From contig OX326959.1 in assembly GCA_946800325.1 (NCBI GenBank), positions 36,632,908 to 36,696,907 of the forward strand: DNA of 64,000 bases, in the 5' to 3' direction. The notes beneath the pieces were generated by a model. The model worked only from the letters and a program-made list of their open reading frames with translations. It searched no databases and had not been told where the DNA came from. Below are positions 1-14,040 of the stretch, in pieces (the stretch's first letter is position 1; every line of letters starts with the position of its first letter). The position numbers and the translations under genes were made by a program. The stretch is from Luzula sylvatica (taxonomy: Eukaryota; Streptophyta; Magnoliopsida; Poales; Juncaceae).

Positions 1-284
1 TACACTTCTATTTTAAAATTCTTTTAAAAAATATCTTAATTGAATTTTTGGAAGGTGTTAGACTTCAATTTTAGCATTTTTAAAATGGTTTTGAAAAAAT
101 TGAAATTTGTGTGTGTTAGTCTTCAATTACGGAGTATTTTGAGTATGACATGAAAATTGAGTATTTTCTTGTGTTACATATCAATTTTAACATACTTTTA
201 AAAAATATCTTCATTGAATTATTTGAAGGTGTTAGACTTCATGCATTTTTATGAAATATTGGAAAACATTGAAATTTCTGTGTG

Positions 285-2371
285 TTAGTCTTCAATTACG
301 GAGTATTTTGAGTATGGCATGAAAATTTAGTATTTTGCTTATGTCGCACTTCAATTTTTACATTTTTTTTAAAAATATCTTCATTGAATTATTTGAAGGT
401 GTTAGACTTCAGTTTTTTGGATTTTTAAGATTTTTTTGAAAAAATTGAAATTTGTGTGTGTTAGTCTTCAATTACGGACTATTTTGAGTATGACATGAAA
501 ATTGAGTTTTTTTCTTGTGTTACACTTCTATTTTAACATTCTTTCAAAAAATATCTTCATCGAATTTTTGGAAGGTGCTAGACTTCAATTTTTGAATTTT
601 TAAGAAATGTTTGAAGAAATTGAAATTTGTGTGAGTTAGTCTTCAATTACGGAGTATTTTGAGTATGACATGAAAATTGAGTTTTTTTTCTGGTGTTACA
701 CTTCAATTTTAACATTCTTTTAAAAAATATCTTCATTGAAATTTTGGAAGGTGTTACACTTCATTTTTTGCATTCTTAAGAAATTTTTGAAAAATTTTAA
801 ATTTGTGGGCGTTAGTCTTCAATTACGGAGTATTGTGAGTATGACATGAAAATTGAGTTTTTTCTTGTGTTACATATCAATTTTAACATACTTTTATAAA
901 ATATCTTCATTGAATTATTTGAAGGTGTTAGACTTCATTCATTTTTAAGAAATATTGGAAAACATTGAAATTTCTGTGTGTTAGTCTTCAATTACGGAGT
1001 ATTTTGAGTATGGCATGAAAATTTAGTATTTTGCTTATGTCACACTTCAATTTTTACATTTTTTTTAAAAATATCTTCATTGAATTATTTGAAGGTGTTA
1101 GACTTCAGTTTTTTGCATTTTTAAGATTTTTTTGAAAAAATTGAAATTTGTGTGTGTTAGTCTTCAATTACGGACTATTTTGAGTATGACGTGAAAATTG
1201 AGTTTTTTTCTTGTGTTACACTTCTATTTTAACATTCTTTTAAAAAATATCTTCATCGAATTTTTGGAAGGTGCTAGACTTCAATTTTTGAATTTTTAAG
1301 AAATGTTTGAAGAAATTGAAATTTGTGTGAGTTAGTCTTCAATTACGGAGTATTTTGAGTATGACATGAAAATTGAGTTTTTTTTCTGGTGTTACACTTC
1401 AATTTTAACATTCTTTTAAAAAATATCTTCATTGAAATTTTGGAAGGTGTTACACTTCATTTTTTGCATTCTTAAGAAATTTTTGAAAAATTTTAAATTT
1501 GTTGGCGTTAGTCTTCAATTACGGAGTATTGTGAGTATGACATGAAAATTGAGTTTTTTCTTGTGTTACATATCAATTTTAACATACTTTTATAAAATAT
1601 CTTCATTGAATTATTTGAAGGTGTTAGACTTCATTCATTTTTAAGAAATATTGGAAAACATTGAAATTTCTGTGTGTTAGTCTTCAATTACGGAGTATTT
1701 TGAGTATGGCATGAAAATTTAGTATTTTGCTTATGTCACACTTCAATTTTTACATTTTTTTTAAAAATATCTTCATTGAATTATTTGAAGGTGTTAGACT
1801 TCAGTTTTTTGCATTTTTAAGATTTTTTTGAAAAAATTGAAATTTGTGTGTGTTAGTCTTCAATTACGGACTATTTTGAGTATGACGTGAAAATTGAGTT
1901 TTTTTCTTGTGTTACACTTCTATTTTAACATTCTTTTAAAAAATATCTTCATCGAATTTTTGGAAGGTGCTAGACTTCAATTTTTGAATTTTTAAGAATT
2001 TTTTGAAAAAATTGAAATTTGTGTGTGTTAGTCTTCAATTACGGAGTATTTTTAGTATGACATGAAAATTGAGGTTATTTCTTGTGTTACACTTCAATTT
2101 TAACATTATTTTAAAAAATATCTTCATTGAAATTTTGGAAGGTGTTACACTTCATTTTTTGCATTCTTAAGAAATTTTTGAAATTTTTTAAATTTGTGGG
2201 CGTTAGTCTTCAATTACGGAGTATTTTGAGTATGACATGAAAATTGAGTTTTTTCTTGTGTTACATATCAATTTTAACATACTTTTATTAAATATCTTCA
2301 TTGAATTATTTGAAGGTGTTAGACTTCATGCATTTTTAAGAAATATTGGAAAAAATTGAAATTTCTGTGTG
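285..2371 (+). repeat. 696-bp tetrameric higher-order repeat, three units
   Basis: The 169-bp monomer class (ATATCAATTTTAACATAC and GAAATATTGG variants) recurs at landmark positions 285, 981, 1677 and 2372, giving 696, 696 and 695 bp. Inside each unit the order of monomer variants (169, 176, 175, 176) is the same, which defines a four-monomer higher-order repeat. Confidence 0.9.
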
Positions 2372-4995
2372 TTAGTCTTCAATTACGGAATATTTTGAGT
2401 ATGGCATGAAAATTGAGTATTTTGCTTATGTCACACTTCAATTTTTACATTTTTTTTAAAAATATCTTCATTGAATTTTTTGAAGGTGTTAGACTTCAGT
2501 TTTTTGCATTTTTAAGAAATTTTTGGAAAAATTGAAATTTGTGTGTGTTAGTCTTCAATTACGGAGTATTTTGAGTATGACATGAAAATTGAGTTTTTTT
2601 CTTGTGTTACACTTCTATTTTAACATTCTTTTAAAAAATATCTTCATTGAATTTTTGGAAGGTGTTAGACTTCAATTTTAGCATTTTTAAAATTGTTTTG
2701 AAAAAATTGAAATTTGTGTGTGTTAGTCTTCAATTACGGAGTTTTTTGAGTATGACATGAAAATTGAGTATTTTTCTTGTGTTACACTTCAATTTTAGCA
2801 TTCTTTTAAAAATATATATTCATTGATTTTTTTGAAGGTGTCAGACTTCATTTTTTGCATTTTTAAGAAATGTTTTGAAAAAATTGAAATTTGTGTGTGT
2901 TAGTCTTCAATTACGGGGTATTTTGAGTATGACATGAAAATTGAGTTTTTTTTCTTGTGTTACACTTCAATTTTTACATTCTTTCAAAAAATATCTTTAT
3001 TGAATTTTTGGAAGGTGTTAGACTTAATTTTTTGTATTTTTAAGAAATTTTTGAAAAAAATTGATATTTGTGTGTGTTAGTCTTCAATTACGAAGTATTT
3101 TGGGTATGACATGAAAACTGAGTATTTTGCTTATGTCACACTTCAATGTTTACAATCTTTTAAAAAATATCTTCATTGAATTTTTGGAAGGTGTTAGACT
3201 TCACTTTTTTGCATTGTTAAAAAAATTTTGAAAAAATTTAAATTTGTGTGTGTTAGTCTTGAATTACGGAATATTTTGAGTATGACATTAAAATTGAGTT
3301 TTTTTTCTTGTGTTACACTTCAATTTTGACATTCTTTTAAAAAATATCTTCATTGAAATTTTGGAAGGTGTTACACTTCATTTTTTGCATTATTAAGAAA
3401 TTTTTGAAAAATTTTAAATTTGTGGGCGTTAGTCTTCAATTACGGAGTATTTTGAGTATGACATGAAAATTGTGTTTTTTCTTGTGTTACATATCAATTT
3501 TAACATACATTTATAAAATATCTTCATTGAATTATTTGAAGGTGTTAGACTTCATGCATTTTTAAGAAATATTGGAAAACATTGAAATTTCTGTGTGTTA
3601 GTCTTCAATTACGGAGTATTTTGAGTATGGCATGAAAATTTAGTATTTTGCTTATGTCACACTTCAATTTTTACATTTTTTAAAAAAATATCTTCATTGA
3701 ATTATTTGAAGGTGTTAGACTTCAGTTTTTTGCATTTTTAAGATTTTTTTGAAAAAATTGAAATTTGTGTGTGTTAGTCTTCAATTACGGAATATTTTGA
3801 GTATGGCATGAAAATTTAGTATTTTGCTTATGTCACACTTCAATTTTTACATTTTTTTTAAAAATATCTTCATTGAATTTTTTGAAGGTGTTAGACATCA
3901 GTTTTTTGCATTTTTAAGAATGTTTTGAAAAAATTGAAATTTGTGTGTGTTAGTCTTGAATTACGGAATATTTTGAGTATGACATTAAAATTGAGTTTTT
4001 TTCTTTTGTTACACTTCAATTTTAACATTCTTTTAGAAAATGTATTCATTGAATTTTTTGAAGGTGTAAGAATTCATTTTTTGCATTTTTAAGAAATTTT
4101 TTGAAAAAATTGAAATTTGTGTGTGTTAGTCTTCAATTACGGAGTATTTTGAGTATGACATGGAAATTGAGTTTTTTTCTTGTGTTACACTTCTATTTTA
4201 AAATTATTTTAAAAAATATCTTAATTGAATTTTTGGAAGGTGTTAGACTTCAATTTTAGCATTTTTAAAATTTTTTTGAAAAATTGAAATTTGTGTGTGT
4301 TAGTCTTCAATTACGGGGTATTTTGAGTATGACATGAAAATTGAGTTTTTTTTCTTGTGTTACACTTCTATTTTAACATTCTTTTAAAAAATATCTTCTT
4401 TGAATTTTTGGAAGGTGTTAGACTTCAATTTTTGCATTTTTAAGAATTTTTTGAAAAAATTGAAATTTGTGTGTGTTAGTCTTGAATTACGGAATATTTT
4501 GAGTATGACATTAAAATTGAGTTTTTTTCTTTTGTTACACTTCAATTTTAACATTCTTTTAAAAAATGTATTCATTGAATTTTTTGAAGGTGTAAGAATT
4601 CATTTTTTGCATTTTTAAGAAATTTTTTGAAAAAATTGAAATTTGTGTGTGTTAGTCTTCAATTACGGAGTATTTTGAGTATGACATGGAAATTGAGTTT
4701 TTTTCTTGTGTTACACTTCTATTTTAAAATTCTTTTAAAAAATATCTTAATTGAATTTTTGGAAGGTGTTAGACTTCAATTTTAGCATTTTTAAAATTGT
4801 TTTGAAAAAATTGAAATTTGTGTGTGTTAGTCTTCAATTACGGAGTATTTTGAGTATGACATGAAAATTGAGTAATTTCTTGTGTTACATATCAATTTTA
4901 ACATACTTTTATAAAATATCTTCATTGAATTATTTGAAGGTGTTAGACTTCATGCATTTTTATGAAATATTGGAAAACATTGAAATTTCTGTGTG

Positions 4996-6386
4996 TTAGT
5001 CTTCAATTACGGAGTATTTTGAGTATGGCATGAAAATTTAGTATTTTGCTTATGTCGCACTTCAATTTTTACATTTTTTTTAAAAATATCTTCATTGAAT
5101 TATTTGAAGGTGTTAGACTTCAGTTTTTTGCATTTTTAAGATTTTTTTGAAAAAATTGAAATTTGTGTGTGTTAGTCTTCAATTACGGACTATTTTGAGT
5201 ATGACATGAAAATTGAGTTTTTTTCTTGTGTTACACTTCTATTTTAACATTCTTTCAAAAAATATCTTCATCGAATTTTTGGAAGGTGCTAGACTTCAAT
5301 TTTTGAATTTTTAAGAAATGTTTGAAGAAATTGAAATTTGTGTGAGTTAGTCTTCAATTACGGAGTATTTTGAGTATGACATGAAAATTGAGTTTTTTTT
5401 CTGGTGTTACACTTCAATTTTAACATTCTTTTAAAAAATATCTTCATTGAAATTTTGGAAGGTGTTACACTTCATTTTTTGCATTCTTAAGAAATTTTTG
5501 AAAAATTTTAAATTTGTGGGCGTTAGTCTTCAATTACGGAGTATTGTGAGTATGACATGAAAATTGAGTTTTTTCTTGTGTTACATATCAATTTTAACAT
5601 ACTTTTATAAAATATCTTCATTGAATTATTTGAAGGTGTTAGACTTCATTCATTTTTAAGAAATATTGGAAAACATTGAAATTTCTGTGTGTTAGTCTTC
5701 AATTACGGAGTATTTTGAGTATGGCATGAAAATTTAGTATTTTGCTTATGTCACACTTCAATTTTTACATTTTTTTTAAAAATATCTTCATTGAATTATT
5801 TGAAGGTGTTAGACTTCAGTTTTTTGCATTTTTAAGATTTTTTTGAAAAAATTGAAATTTGTGTGTGTTAGTCTTCAATTACGGACTATTTTGAGTATGA
5901 CGTGAAAATTGAGTTTTTTTCTTGTGTTACACTTCTATTTTAACATTCTTTTAAAAAATATCTTCATCGAATTTTTGGAAGGTGCTAGACTTCAATTTTT
6001 GAATTTTTAAGAAATTTTTGAAAAAATTGAAATTTGTGTGTGTTAGTCTTCAATTACGGAGTATTTTTAGTATGACATGAAAATTGAGGTTATTTCTTGT
6101 GTTACACTTCAATTTTAACATTCTTTTAAAAAATATCTTCATTGAAATTTTGGAAGGTGTTTCACTTCATTTTTTGCATTCTTAAGAAATTTTTGAAAAT
6201 TTTTAAATTTGTGGGCGTTAGTCTTCAATTACGGAGTATTTTGAGTATGACATGAAAATTGAGTTTTTTCTTGTGTTACATATCAATTTTAACATACTTT
6301 TATTAAATATCTTCATTGAATTATTTGAAGGTGTTAGACTTCATGCATTTTTAAGAAATATTGGAAAAAATTGAAATTTCTGTGTG
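4996..6386 (+). repeat. 696-bp tetrameric higher-order repeat, two units
   Basis: Same tetramer as at 285-2371. Landmarks at 4996, 5692 and 6387 are 696 and 695 bp apart. This copy of the macro-repeat has one tetramer fewer than the first, a direct trace of unequal exchange. Confidence 0.9.
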
Positions 6387-8964
6387 TTAGTCTTCAATTA
6401 CGGAATATTTTGAGTATGGCATGAAAATTGAGTATTTTGCTTATGTCACACTTCAATTTTTACATTTTTTTTAAAAATATCTTCATTGAATTTTTTGAAG
6501 GTGTTAGACTTCAGTTTTTTGCATTTTTAAGAAATTTTTGGAAAAATTGAAATTTGTGTGTGTTAGTCTTCAATTACGGAGTATTTTGAGTATGACATGA
6601 AAATTGAGTTTTTTTCTTGTGTTACACTTCTATTTTAACATTCTTTTAAAAAATATCTTCATTGAATTTTTGGAAGGTGTTAGACTTCAATTTTAGCATT
6701 TTTAAAATTGTTTTGAAAAAATTGAAATTTGTGTGTGTTAGTCTTCAATTACGGAGTATTTTGAGTATGACATGAAAATTGAGTATTTTTCTTGTGTTAC
6801 ACTTCAATTTTAGCATTCTTTTAAAAATATATATTCATTGATTTTTTTGAAGGTGTCAGACTTCATTTTTTGCATTTTTAAGAAATGTTTTGAAAAAATT
6901 GAAATTTGTGTGTGTTAGTCTTCAATTACGGGGTATTTTGAGTATGACATGAAAATTGAGTTTTTTTTCTTGTGTTACACTTCAATTTTTACATTCTTTC
7001 AAAAAATATCTTTATTGAATTTTTGGAAGGTGTTAGACTTCATTTTTTGTATTTTTAAGAAATTTTTGAAAAAAATTGATATTTGTGTGTGTTAGTCTTC
7101 AATTACGAAGTATTTTGGGTATGACATGAAAACTGAGTATTTTGCTTATGTCACACTTCAATGTTTACAATCTTTTAAAAAATATCTTCATTGAATTTTT
7201 GGAAGGTGTTAGACTTCACTTTTTTGCATTGTTAAAAAAATTTTGAAAAAATTTAAATTTGTGTGTGTTAGTCTTGAATTACGGAATATTTTGAGTATGA
7301 CATTAAAATTGAGTTTTTTTTCTTGTGTTACACTTCAATTTTAACTTTCTTTTAAAAAATATCTTCATTGAAATTTTGGAAGGTGTTACACTTCATTTTT
7401 TGCATTATTAAGAAATTTTTGAAAAATTTTAAATTTGTGGGCGTTAGTCTTCAATTACGGAGTATTTTGACTATGACATGAAAATTGAGTTTTTTCTTGT
7501 GTTACATATCAATTTTAACATACATTTATAAAATATCTTCATTGAATTATTTGAAGGTGTTAGACTTCATGCATTTTTAAGAAATATTGGAAAACATTGA
7601 AATTTCTGTGTGTTAGTCTTCAATTACGGAGTATTTTGAGTATGGCATGAAAATTTAGTATTTTGCTTATGTCACACTTCAATTTTTACATTTTTTTAAA
7701 AAATATCTTCATTGAATTATTTGAAGGTGTTAGACTTCAGTTTTTTGCATTTTTAAGATTTTTTTGAAAAAATTGAAATTTGTGTGTGTTAGTCTTCAAT
7801 TACGGAATATTTTGAGTATGGCATGAAAATTTAGTATTTTGCTTATGTCACACTTCAATTTTTACATTTTTTTTAAAAATATCTTCATTGAATTTTTTGA
7901 AGGTGTTAGACATCAGTTTTTTGCATTTTTAAGAATGTTTTGAAAAAATTGAAATTTGTGTGTGTTAGTCTTGAATTACGGAATATTTTGAGTATGACAT
8001 TAAAATTGAGTTTTTTTCTTTTGTTACACTTCAATTTTAACATTCTTTTAGAAAATGTATTCATTGAATTTTTTGAAGGTGTAAGAATTCATTTTTTGCA
8101 TTTTTAAGAAATTTTTTGAAAAAATTGAAATTTGTGTGTGTTAGTCTTCAATTACGGAGTATTTTGAGTATGACATGGAAATTGAATTTTTTTCTTGTGT
8201 TACACTTCTATTTTAAAATTATTTTAAAAAATATCTTAATTGACTTTTTGGAAGGTGTTAGACTTCAATTTTAGCATTTTTAAAATTTTTTTGAAAAATT
8301 GAAATTTGTGTGTGTTAGTCTTCAATTACGGAGTATTTTGAGTATGACATGAAAATTGAGTTTTTTTTCTTGTGTTACACTTCTATTTTAACATTCTTTT
8401 AAAAAATATCTTCATTGAATTTTTGGAAGGTGTTAGACTTCAATTTTTGCATTTTTAAGAATTTTTTGAAAAAATTGAAATTTGTGTGTGTTAGTCTTGA
8501 ATTACGGAATATTTTGAGTATGACATTAAAATTGAGTTTTTTTCTTTTGTTACACTTCAATTTTAACATTCTTTTAAAAAATGTATTCATTGAATTTTTT
8601 GAAGGTGTAAGAATTCATTTTTTGCATTTTTAAGAAATTTTTTGAAAAAATTGAAATTTGTGTGTGTTAGTCTTCAATTACGGAGTATTTTTAGTATGAC
8701 AAGAAAATTGAGTTTTTTCTTGTGTTACATATCAATTTTAACATACTTTTATAAAATATCTTCATTGAATTATTTGAAGGTGTTAGACTTCATGCATTTT
8801 TAAGAAATATTGGAAAAAATTGAAATTTCTGTGTGTTAGTCTTCAATTACGGAATATTTTGAGTATGGCATGAAAATAAAGTATTTTGCTTATGTCACAC
8901 TTCAATTTTTACATTTTTTTTAAAAATATCTTCATTGAATTTTTTGAAGGTGTTAGACTTCAGT

Positions 8965-11430
8965 TTTTTGCATTTTTAAGAATTTTTTGAAAAAATTGAA
9001 ATTTGTGTGTGTTAGTCTTGAATTACGGAATATTTTGAGTATGACATTAAAATTGAGTTTTTTTCTTTTGTTACACTTCAATTTTAACATTCTTTTAAAA
9101 AATGTATTCATTGAATTTTTTGAAGGTGTAAGAATTCATTTTTTGCATTTTTAAGAAATTTTTTGAAAAAATTGAAATTTGTGTGTGTTAGTCTTCAATT
9201 ACGGAGTATTTTGAGTATGACATGGAAATTGAGTTTTTTTCTTGTGTTACACTTCTATTTTAAAATTCTTTTAAAAAATATCTTCATTGAATTTTTGGAA
9301 GGTGTTAGACTTCAATTTTAGCATTTTTAAAATTTTTTTGAAAAAATTGAAATTTGTGTGTGTTAGTCTTCAATTACGGAGTATTTTGAGTATGACATGA
9401 AAATTGACTTTTTTTCTTGTGTTACACTTCTATTTTAACATTCTTTTAAAAAATATCTTCATTGAATTTTTGGAAGGTGTTAGACTTCAATTTTTTCATT
9501 TTAAAGAATTTTTTGAAAAAATTGAAATTTGTGTGTGTTAGTCTTGAATTACGGAATATTTTGAGTATGAAATTAAAATTGAGTTTTTTTCTTTTGTTAC
9601 ACTTCAATTTTAACATTCTTTTAAAAAATGTATTCATTGAATTTTTTGAAGGTGTAAGAATTCATTTTTTGCATTTTTAAGAAATTTTTTGAAAAAATTG
9701 AAATTTGTGTGTGTTAGTCTTCAATTACGGAGTATTTTGAGTATGACATGGAACTTGTGTTTTTTTCTTGTGTTACACTTCTATTTTAAAATTCTTTTAA
9801 AAAATATCTTAAATGAATTTTTGGAAGGTGTTAGACTTCAATTTTAGCATTTTTAAAATTTTTTTGAAAAATTGAAATTTGTGTGTGTTAGTCTTCAATT
9901 ACGGAGTATTTTGAGTATGACATGAAAATTGAGTTTTTTTCTTGTGTTACACTTCTATTTTAACATTCTTTTAGAAAATATCTTCATTGAATTTTTGGAA
10001 GGTGTTAGACTTCAATTTTTGCATTTTTAAGAATTTTTTGAAAAAATTGAAATTTGTGTGTGTTAGTCTTGAATTACGGAATATTTTGAGTATGACATTA
10101 AAATTGAGTTTTTTTCTTTTGTTACACTTCAATATTAACATTCTTTTAAAAAATGTATTCATTGAATTTTTTGAAGGTGTAAGAATTCATTTTTTGCATT
10201 TTTAAGAAATTTTTTGAAAAAATTGAAATTTGTGTGTGTTAGTCTTCAATTACGGAGTATTTTGAGTATGACATGGAAATTGAGTTTTTTCTTGTGTTAC
10301 ACTTCTATTTTAAAATTCTTTTAAAAAATATCTTCATTGAATTTTTGGAAGGTGTTAGACTTCAATTTTAGCATTTTTAAAATTTTTTTGAAAAAATTGA
10401 AATTTGTGTGTGTTAGTCTTCAATTACGGAGTATTTTGAGTATGACATGAAAATTGACTTTTTTTCTTGTGTTACACTTCTATTTTAACATTCTTTTAAA
10501 AAATATCTTCATTGAATTTTTGGAAGGTGTTAGACTTCAATTTTTTCATTTTAAAGAATTTTTTGAAAAAATTGAAATTTGTGTGTGTTAGTCTTGAATT
10601 ACGGAATATTTTGAGTATGAAATTAAAATTGAGTTTTTTTTCTTTTGTTACACTTCAATTTTAACATTCTTTTAAAAAATGTATTCATTGAATTTTTTGA
10701 AGGTGTAAGAATTCATTTTTTGCATTTTTAAGAAATTTTTTGAAAAAATTGAAATTTGTGTGTGTTAGTCTTCAACTACGGAGTATTTTGAGTATGACAT
10801 GGAACTTGTGTTTTTTTCTTGTGTTACACTTCTATTTTAAAATTCTTTTAAAAAATATCTTAAATGAATTTTTGGAAGGTGTTAGACTTCAATTTTAGCA
10901 TTTTTAAAATTTTTTTGAAAAATTGAAATTTGTGTGTGTTAGTCTTCAATTACGGAGTATTTTGAGTATGACATGAAAATTGAGTTTTTTTCTTGTGTTA
11001 CACTTCTATTTTAACATTCTTTTAGAAAATATCTTCATTGAATTTTTGGAAGGTGTTAGACTTCAATTTTTGCATTTTTAAGAATTTTTTGAAAAAATTG
11101 AAATTTGTGTGTGTTAGTCTTGAATTACGGAATATTTTGAGTATGACATTAAAATTGAGTTTTTTTCTTTTGTTACACTTCAATTTTAACATTCTTTTAA
11201 AAAATGTATTCATTGAATTTTTTGAAGGTGTAAGAATTCATTTTTTGCATTTTTAAGAAATGTTTTGAAAAAATTGAAATTTGTGTGTGTTAGTCTTCAA
11301 TTACGGAGCATTTTGAGTATGACATGGAAATTGAGTTTTTTTCTTGGGTTACACTTCTATTTTAAAATTCTTTTAAAAAATATCTTAATTGAATTTTTGG
11401 AAGGTGTTAGACTACAATTTTAGCATTTTT
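8965..11430 (+). repeat. ~1050-bp hexameric higher-order repeat, ~2.3 copies
   Basis: A distinctive C-subunit variant (TTTTTTCATTTTAAAGAATT) occurs near 9491 and again near 10541, and the flanking six-monomer blocks match at an offset of 1050-1051 bp (9240 matches ~10290; 9971 matches 11022). A third partial copy fades out near 11.4 kb. Boundaries are by eye. Confidence 0.8.
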
Positions 11431-14040
11431 AAAATTTTTTTTAAAAAATTGAAATTTGTGTGTGTTAGTCTTCAATTACGGAGTATTTTGAGTATGGCAT
11501 GAAAATTGAGTTTTTTTTCTTGTGTTACACTTCAATTTTTACATTCTTTCAAAAAATATCTTTATTGAATTTTTGGAAGGTGTTAGACTTCATTATTTGT
11601 ATTTTTAAGAAATGTTTGAAAAAAATTGAAATTTGTGTGTGTTAGTCTTCAATTACGAAGTATTTTGGGTATGACATGAAAACTGGGTATTTTGCTTATG
11701 TCACACTTCAATGTTTACAATCTTTTAAAAAATATCTTCATTGAATTTTTGGAAGGTGTTAGACTTCACTTTTTTGCATTTTTAAAAAATTTTTGAAAAA
11801 ATTTAAATTTGTGTGTGTTAGTCTTCAATTACGGAGTATTTTTAGTATGACATGAAAATTGAGTTTTTTTCTTGTGTTACACTTCAATTTTAACATTCTT
11901 TTAAAAAATATCTTCATTTAAATTTTGGAAGGTGTTAGACTTCATTTTTTGCATTCTTTAAAAAATTTTGAAAAAAAAAAAATTTGTGGGTGTTAGTCTT
12001 CAATTACGGAGTATTTTTAGTATGACATGAAAATTGAGTTTTTTCTTGTGTTACATATCAATTTTAACATACTTTTATAAAATATCTTCATTGAATTATT
12101 TGAAGGTGTTAGACTTCATGAATTTTTAAGAAATATTGGAAAACATTGAAATTTCTGTGTGTTAGTCTTCAATTACGGAGTATTTTGAGTATGGCATGAA
12201 AATTTAGTATTTTGCTTATGTCGCACTTCAATTTTTACATTTTTTTTAAAAATATCTTCATTGAATTATTTGAAGGTGTTAGACTTCAGTTTTTTGCATT
12301 TTTAAGATTTTTTTGAAAAAATTGAAATTTGTGTGTGTTAGTCTTCAATTACGGACTATTTTGAGTATGACATGAAAATTGAGTTTTTTTCTTGTGTTAC
12401 ACTTCTATTTTAACATTCTTTCAAAAAATATCTTCATCGAATTTTTGGAAGGTGCAAGACTTCAATTTTTGAATTTTTAAGAAATGTTTGAAAAAATTGA
12501 AATTTGTGTGAGTTAGTCTTCAATTACGGAGTATTTTGAGTATGACATGAAAATTGAGTTTTTTTTCTTGTGTTACACTTCAATTTTAACATTCTTTTAA
12601 AAAATATCTTCATTGAAATTTTGGAAGGTGTTACACTTCATTTTTTGCATTATTAAGAAATTTTTGAAAAATTTTAAATTTGTGGGCGTTAGTCTTCAAT
12701 TACGGAGTATTTTGAGTATGACATGAAAATTGAGTTTTTTCTTGTGTTACATATCAATTTTAACATACATTTATAAAATATCTTCATTGAATTATTTGAA
12801 GGTGTTAGACTTCATGCATTTTTAAGAAATATTGGAAAACATTGAAATTTCTGTGTGTTAGTCTTCAATTACGGAGTATTTTGAGTATGGCATGAAAATT
12901 TAGTATTTTGCTTATGTCACACTTCAATTTTTACATTTTTTTAAAAAATATCTTCATTGAATTATTTGAAGGTGTTAGACTTCAGTTTTTTGCATTTTTA
13001 AGATTTTTTTGAAAAAATTGAAATTTGTGTGTGTTAGTCTTCAATTACGGAATATTTTGAGTATGGCATGAAAATTTAGTATTTTGCTTATGTCACACTA
13101 CAATTTTTACATTTTTTTTAAAAATATCTTCATTGAATTTTTTGAAGGTGTTAGACTTCAGTTTTTTGCATTTTTAAGAATGTTTTGAAAAAATTGAAAT
13201 TTGTGTGTGTTAGTCTTGAATTACGGAATATTTTGAGTATGACATTAAAATTGAGTTTTTTTCTTTTGTTACACTTCAATTTTAACATTCTTTTAGAAAA
13301 TGTATTCATTGAATTTTTTGAAGGTGTAAGAATTCATTTTTTGCATTTCTAAGAAATTTTTTGAAAAAATTGAAATTTGTGTGTGTTAGTCTTCAATTAC
13401 GGAGTATTTTGAGTATGACATGGAAATTGAGTTTTTTTCTTGTGTTACACTTCTATTTTAAAATTATTTTAAAAAATATCTTAATTGAATTTTTGGAAGG
13501 TGTTAGACTTCAATTTTAGCATTTTTAAAATTTTTTTGAAAAATTGAAATTTGTGTGTGTTAGTCTTCAATTACGGAGTATTTTGAGTATGACATGAAAA
13601 TTGAGTTTTTTTTCTTGTGTTACACTTCTATTTTAACATTCTTTTAAAAAATATCTTCATTGAATTTTTGGAAGGTGTTAGACTTCAATTTTTGCATTTT
13701 TAAGAATTTTTTGAAAAAATTGAAATTTGTGTGTGTTAGTCTTGAATTACGGAATATTTTGAGTATGACATTAAAATTGAGTTTTTTTCTTTTGTTACAC
13801 TTCAATTTTAACATTCTTTTAAAAAATGTATTCATTGAATTTTTTGAAGGTGTAAGAATTCATTTTTTGCATTTTTAAGAAATTTTTTGAAAAAATTGAA
13901 ATTTGTGTGTGTTAGTCTTCAATTACGGAGTATTTTGAGTATGACATGGAAATTGAGTTTTTTTCTTGTGTTACACTTCTATTTTAAAATTCTTTTAAAA
14001 AATATCTTAATTGAATTTTTGGAAGGTGTTAGACTTCAAT
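11431..14040 (+). repeat. Satellite, mosaic of earlier blocks
   Basis: Regular 175-bp satellite assembled from blocks seen elsewhere. Roughly 12.5-14.0 kb matches 3.25-4.75 kb at an offset of 9260. A 696-bp tetramer interval lies between landmarks 12162 and 12858. Nothing but satellite is present. Confidence 0.75.

Larger units (their letters stand above)
1..8690 (+). repeat. ~4.0/4.7-kb macro-repeat, two tandem copies
   Basis: Sequence from position 1 recurs from 4712 (offset 4711), with landmark 285 matching 4996 and 981 matching 5692. After ~2372 the offset becomes 4015 (2372 matches 6387; 4384 matches 8399). The 696-bp difference is one extra tetramer unit in the first copy. Similarity is lost near 8690, where the second copy switches to another monomer type. 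Copy 1 may begin before the window. Confidence 0.88.

Noticed and set aside
4384..13878. Recurring 63- and 72-codon open frames on opposite strands of the satellite (also 19253-49538)
   Set aside because: They are the same stretch of satellite read by chance, recurring wherever the same monomer variants recur, with Phe/Lys/Leu-rich low-complexity translations and no start-site or codon signal. Tandem repeat spacing explains their repetition.
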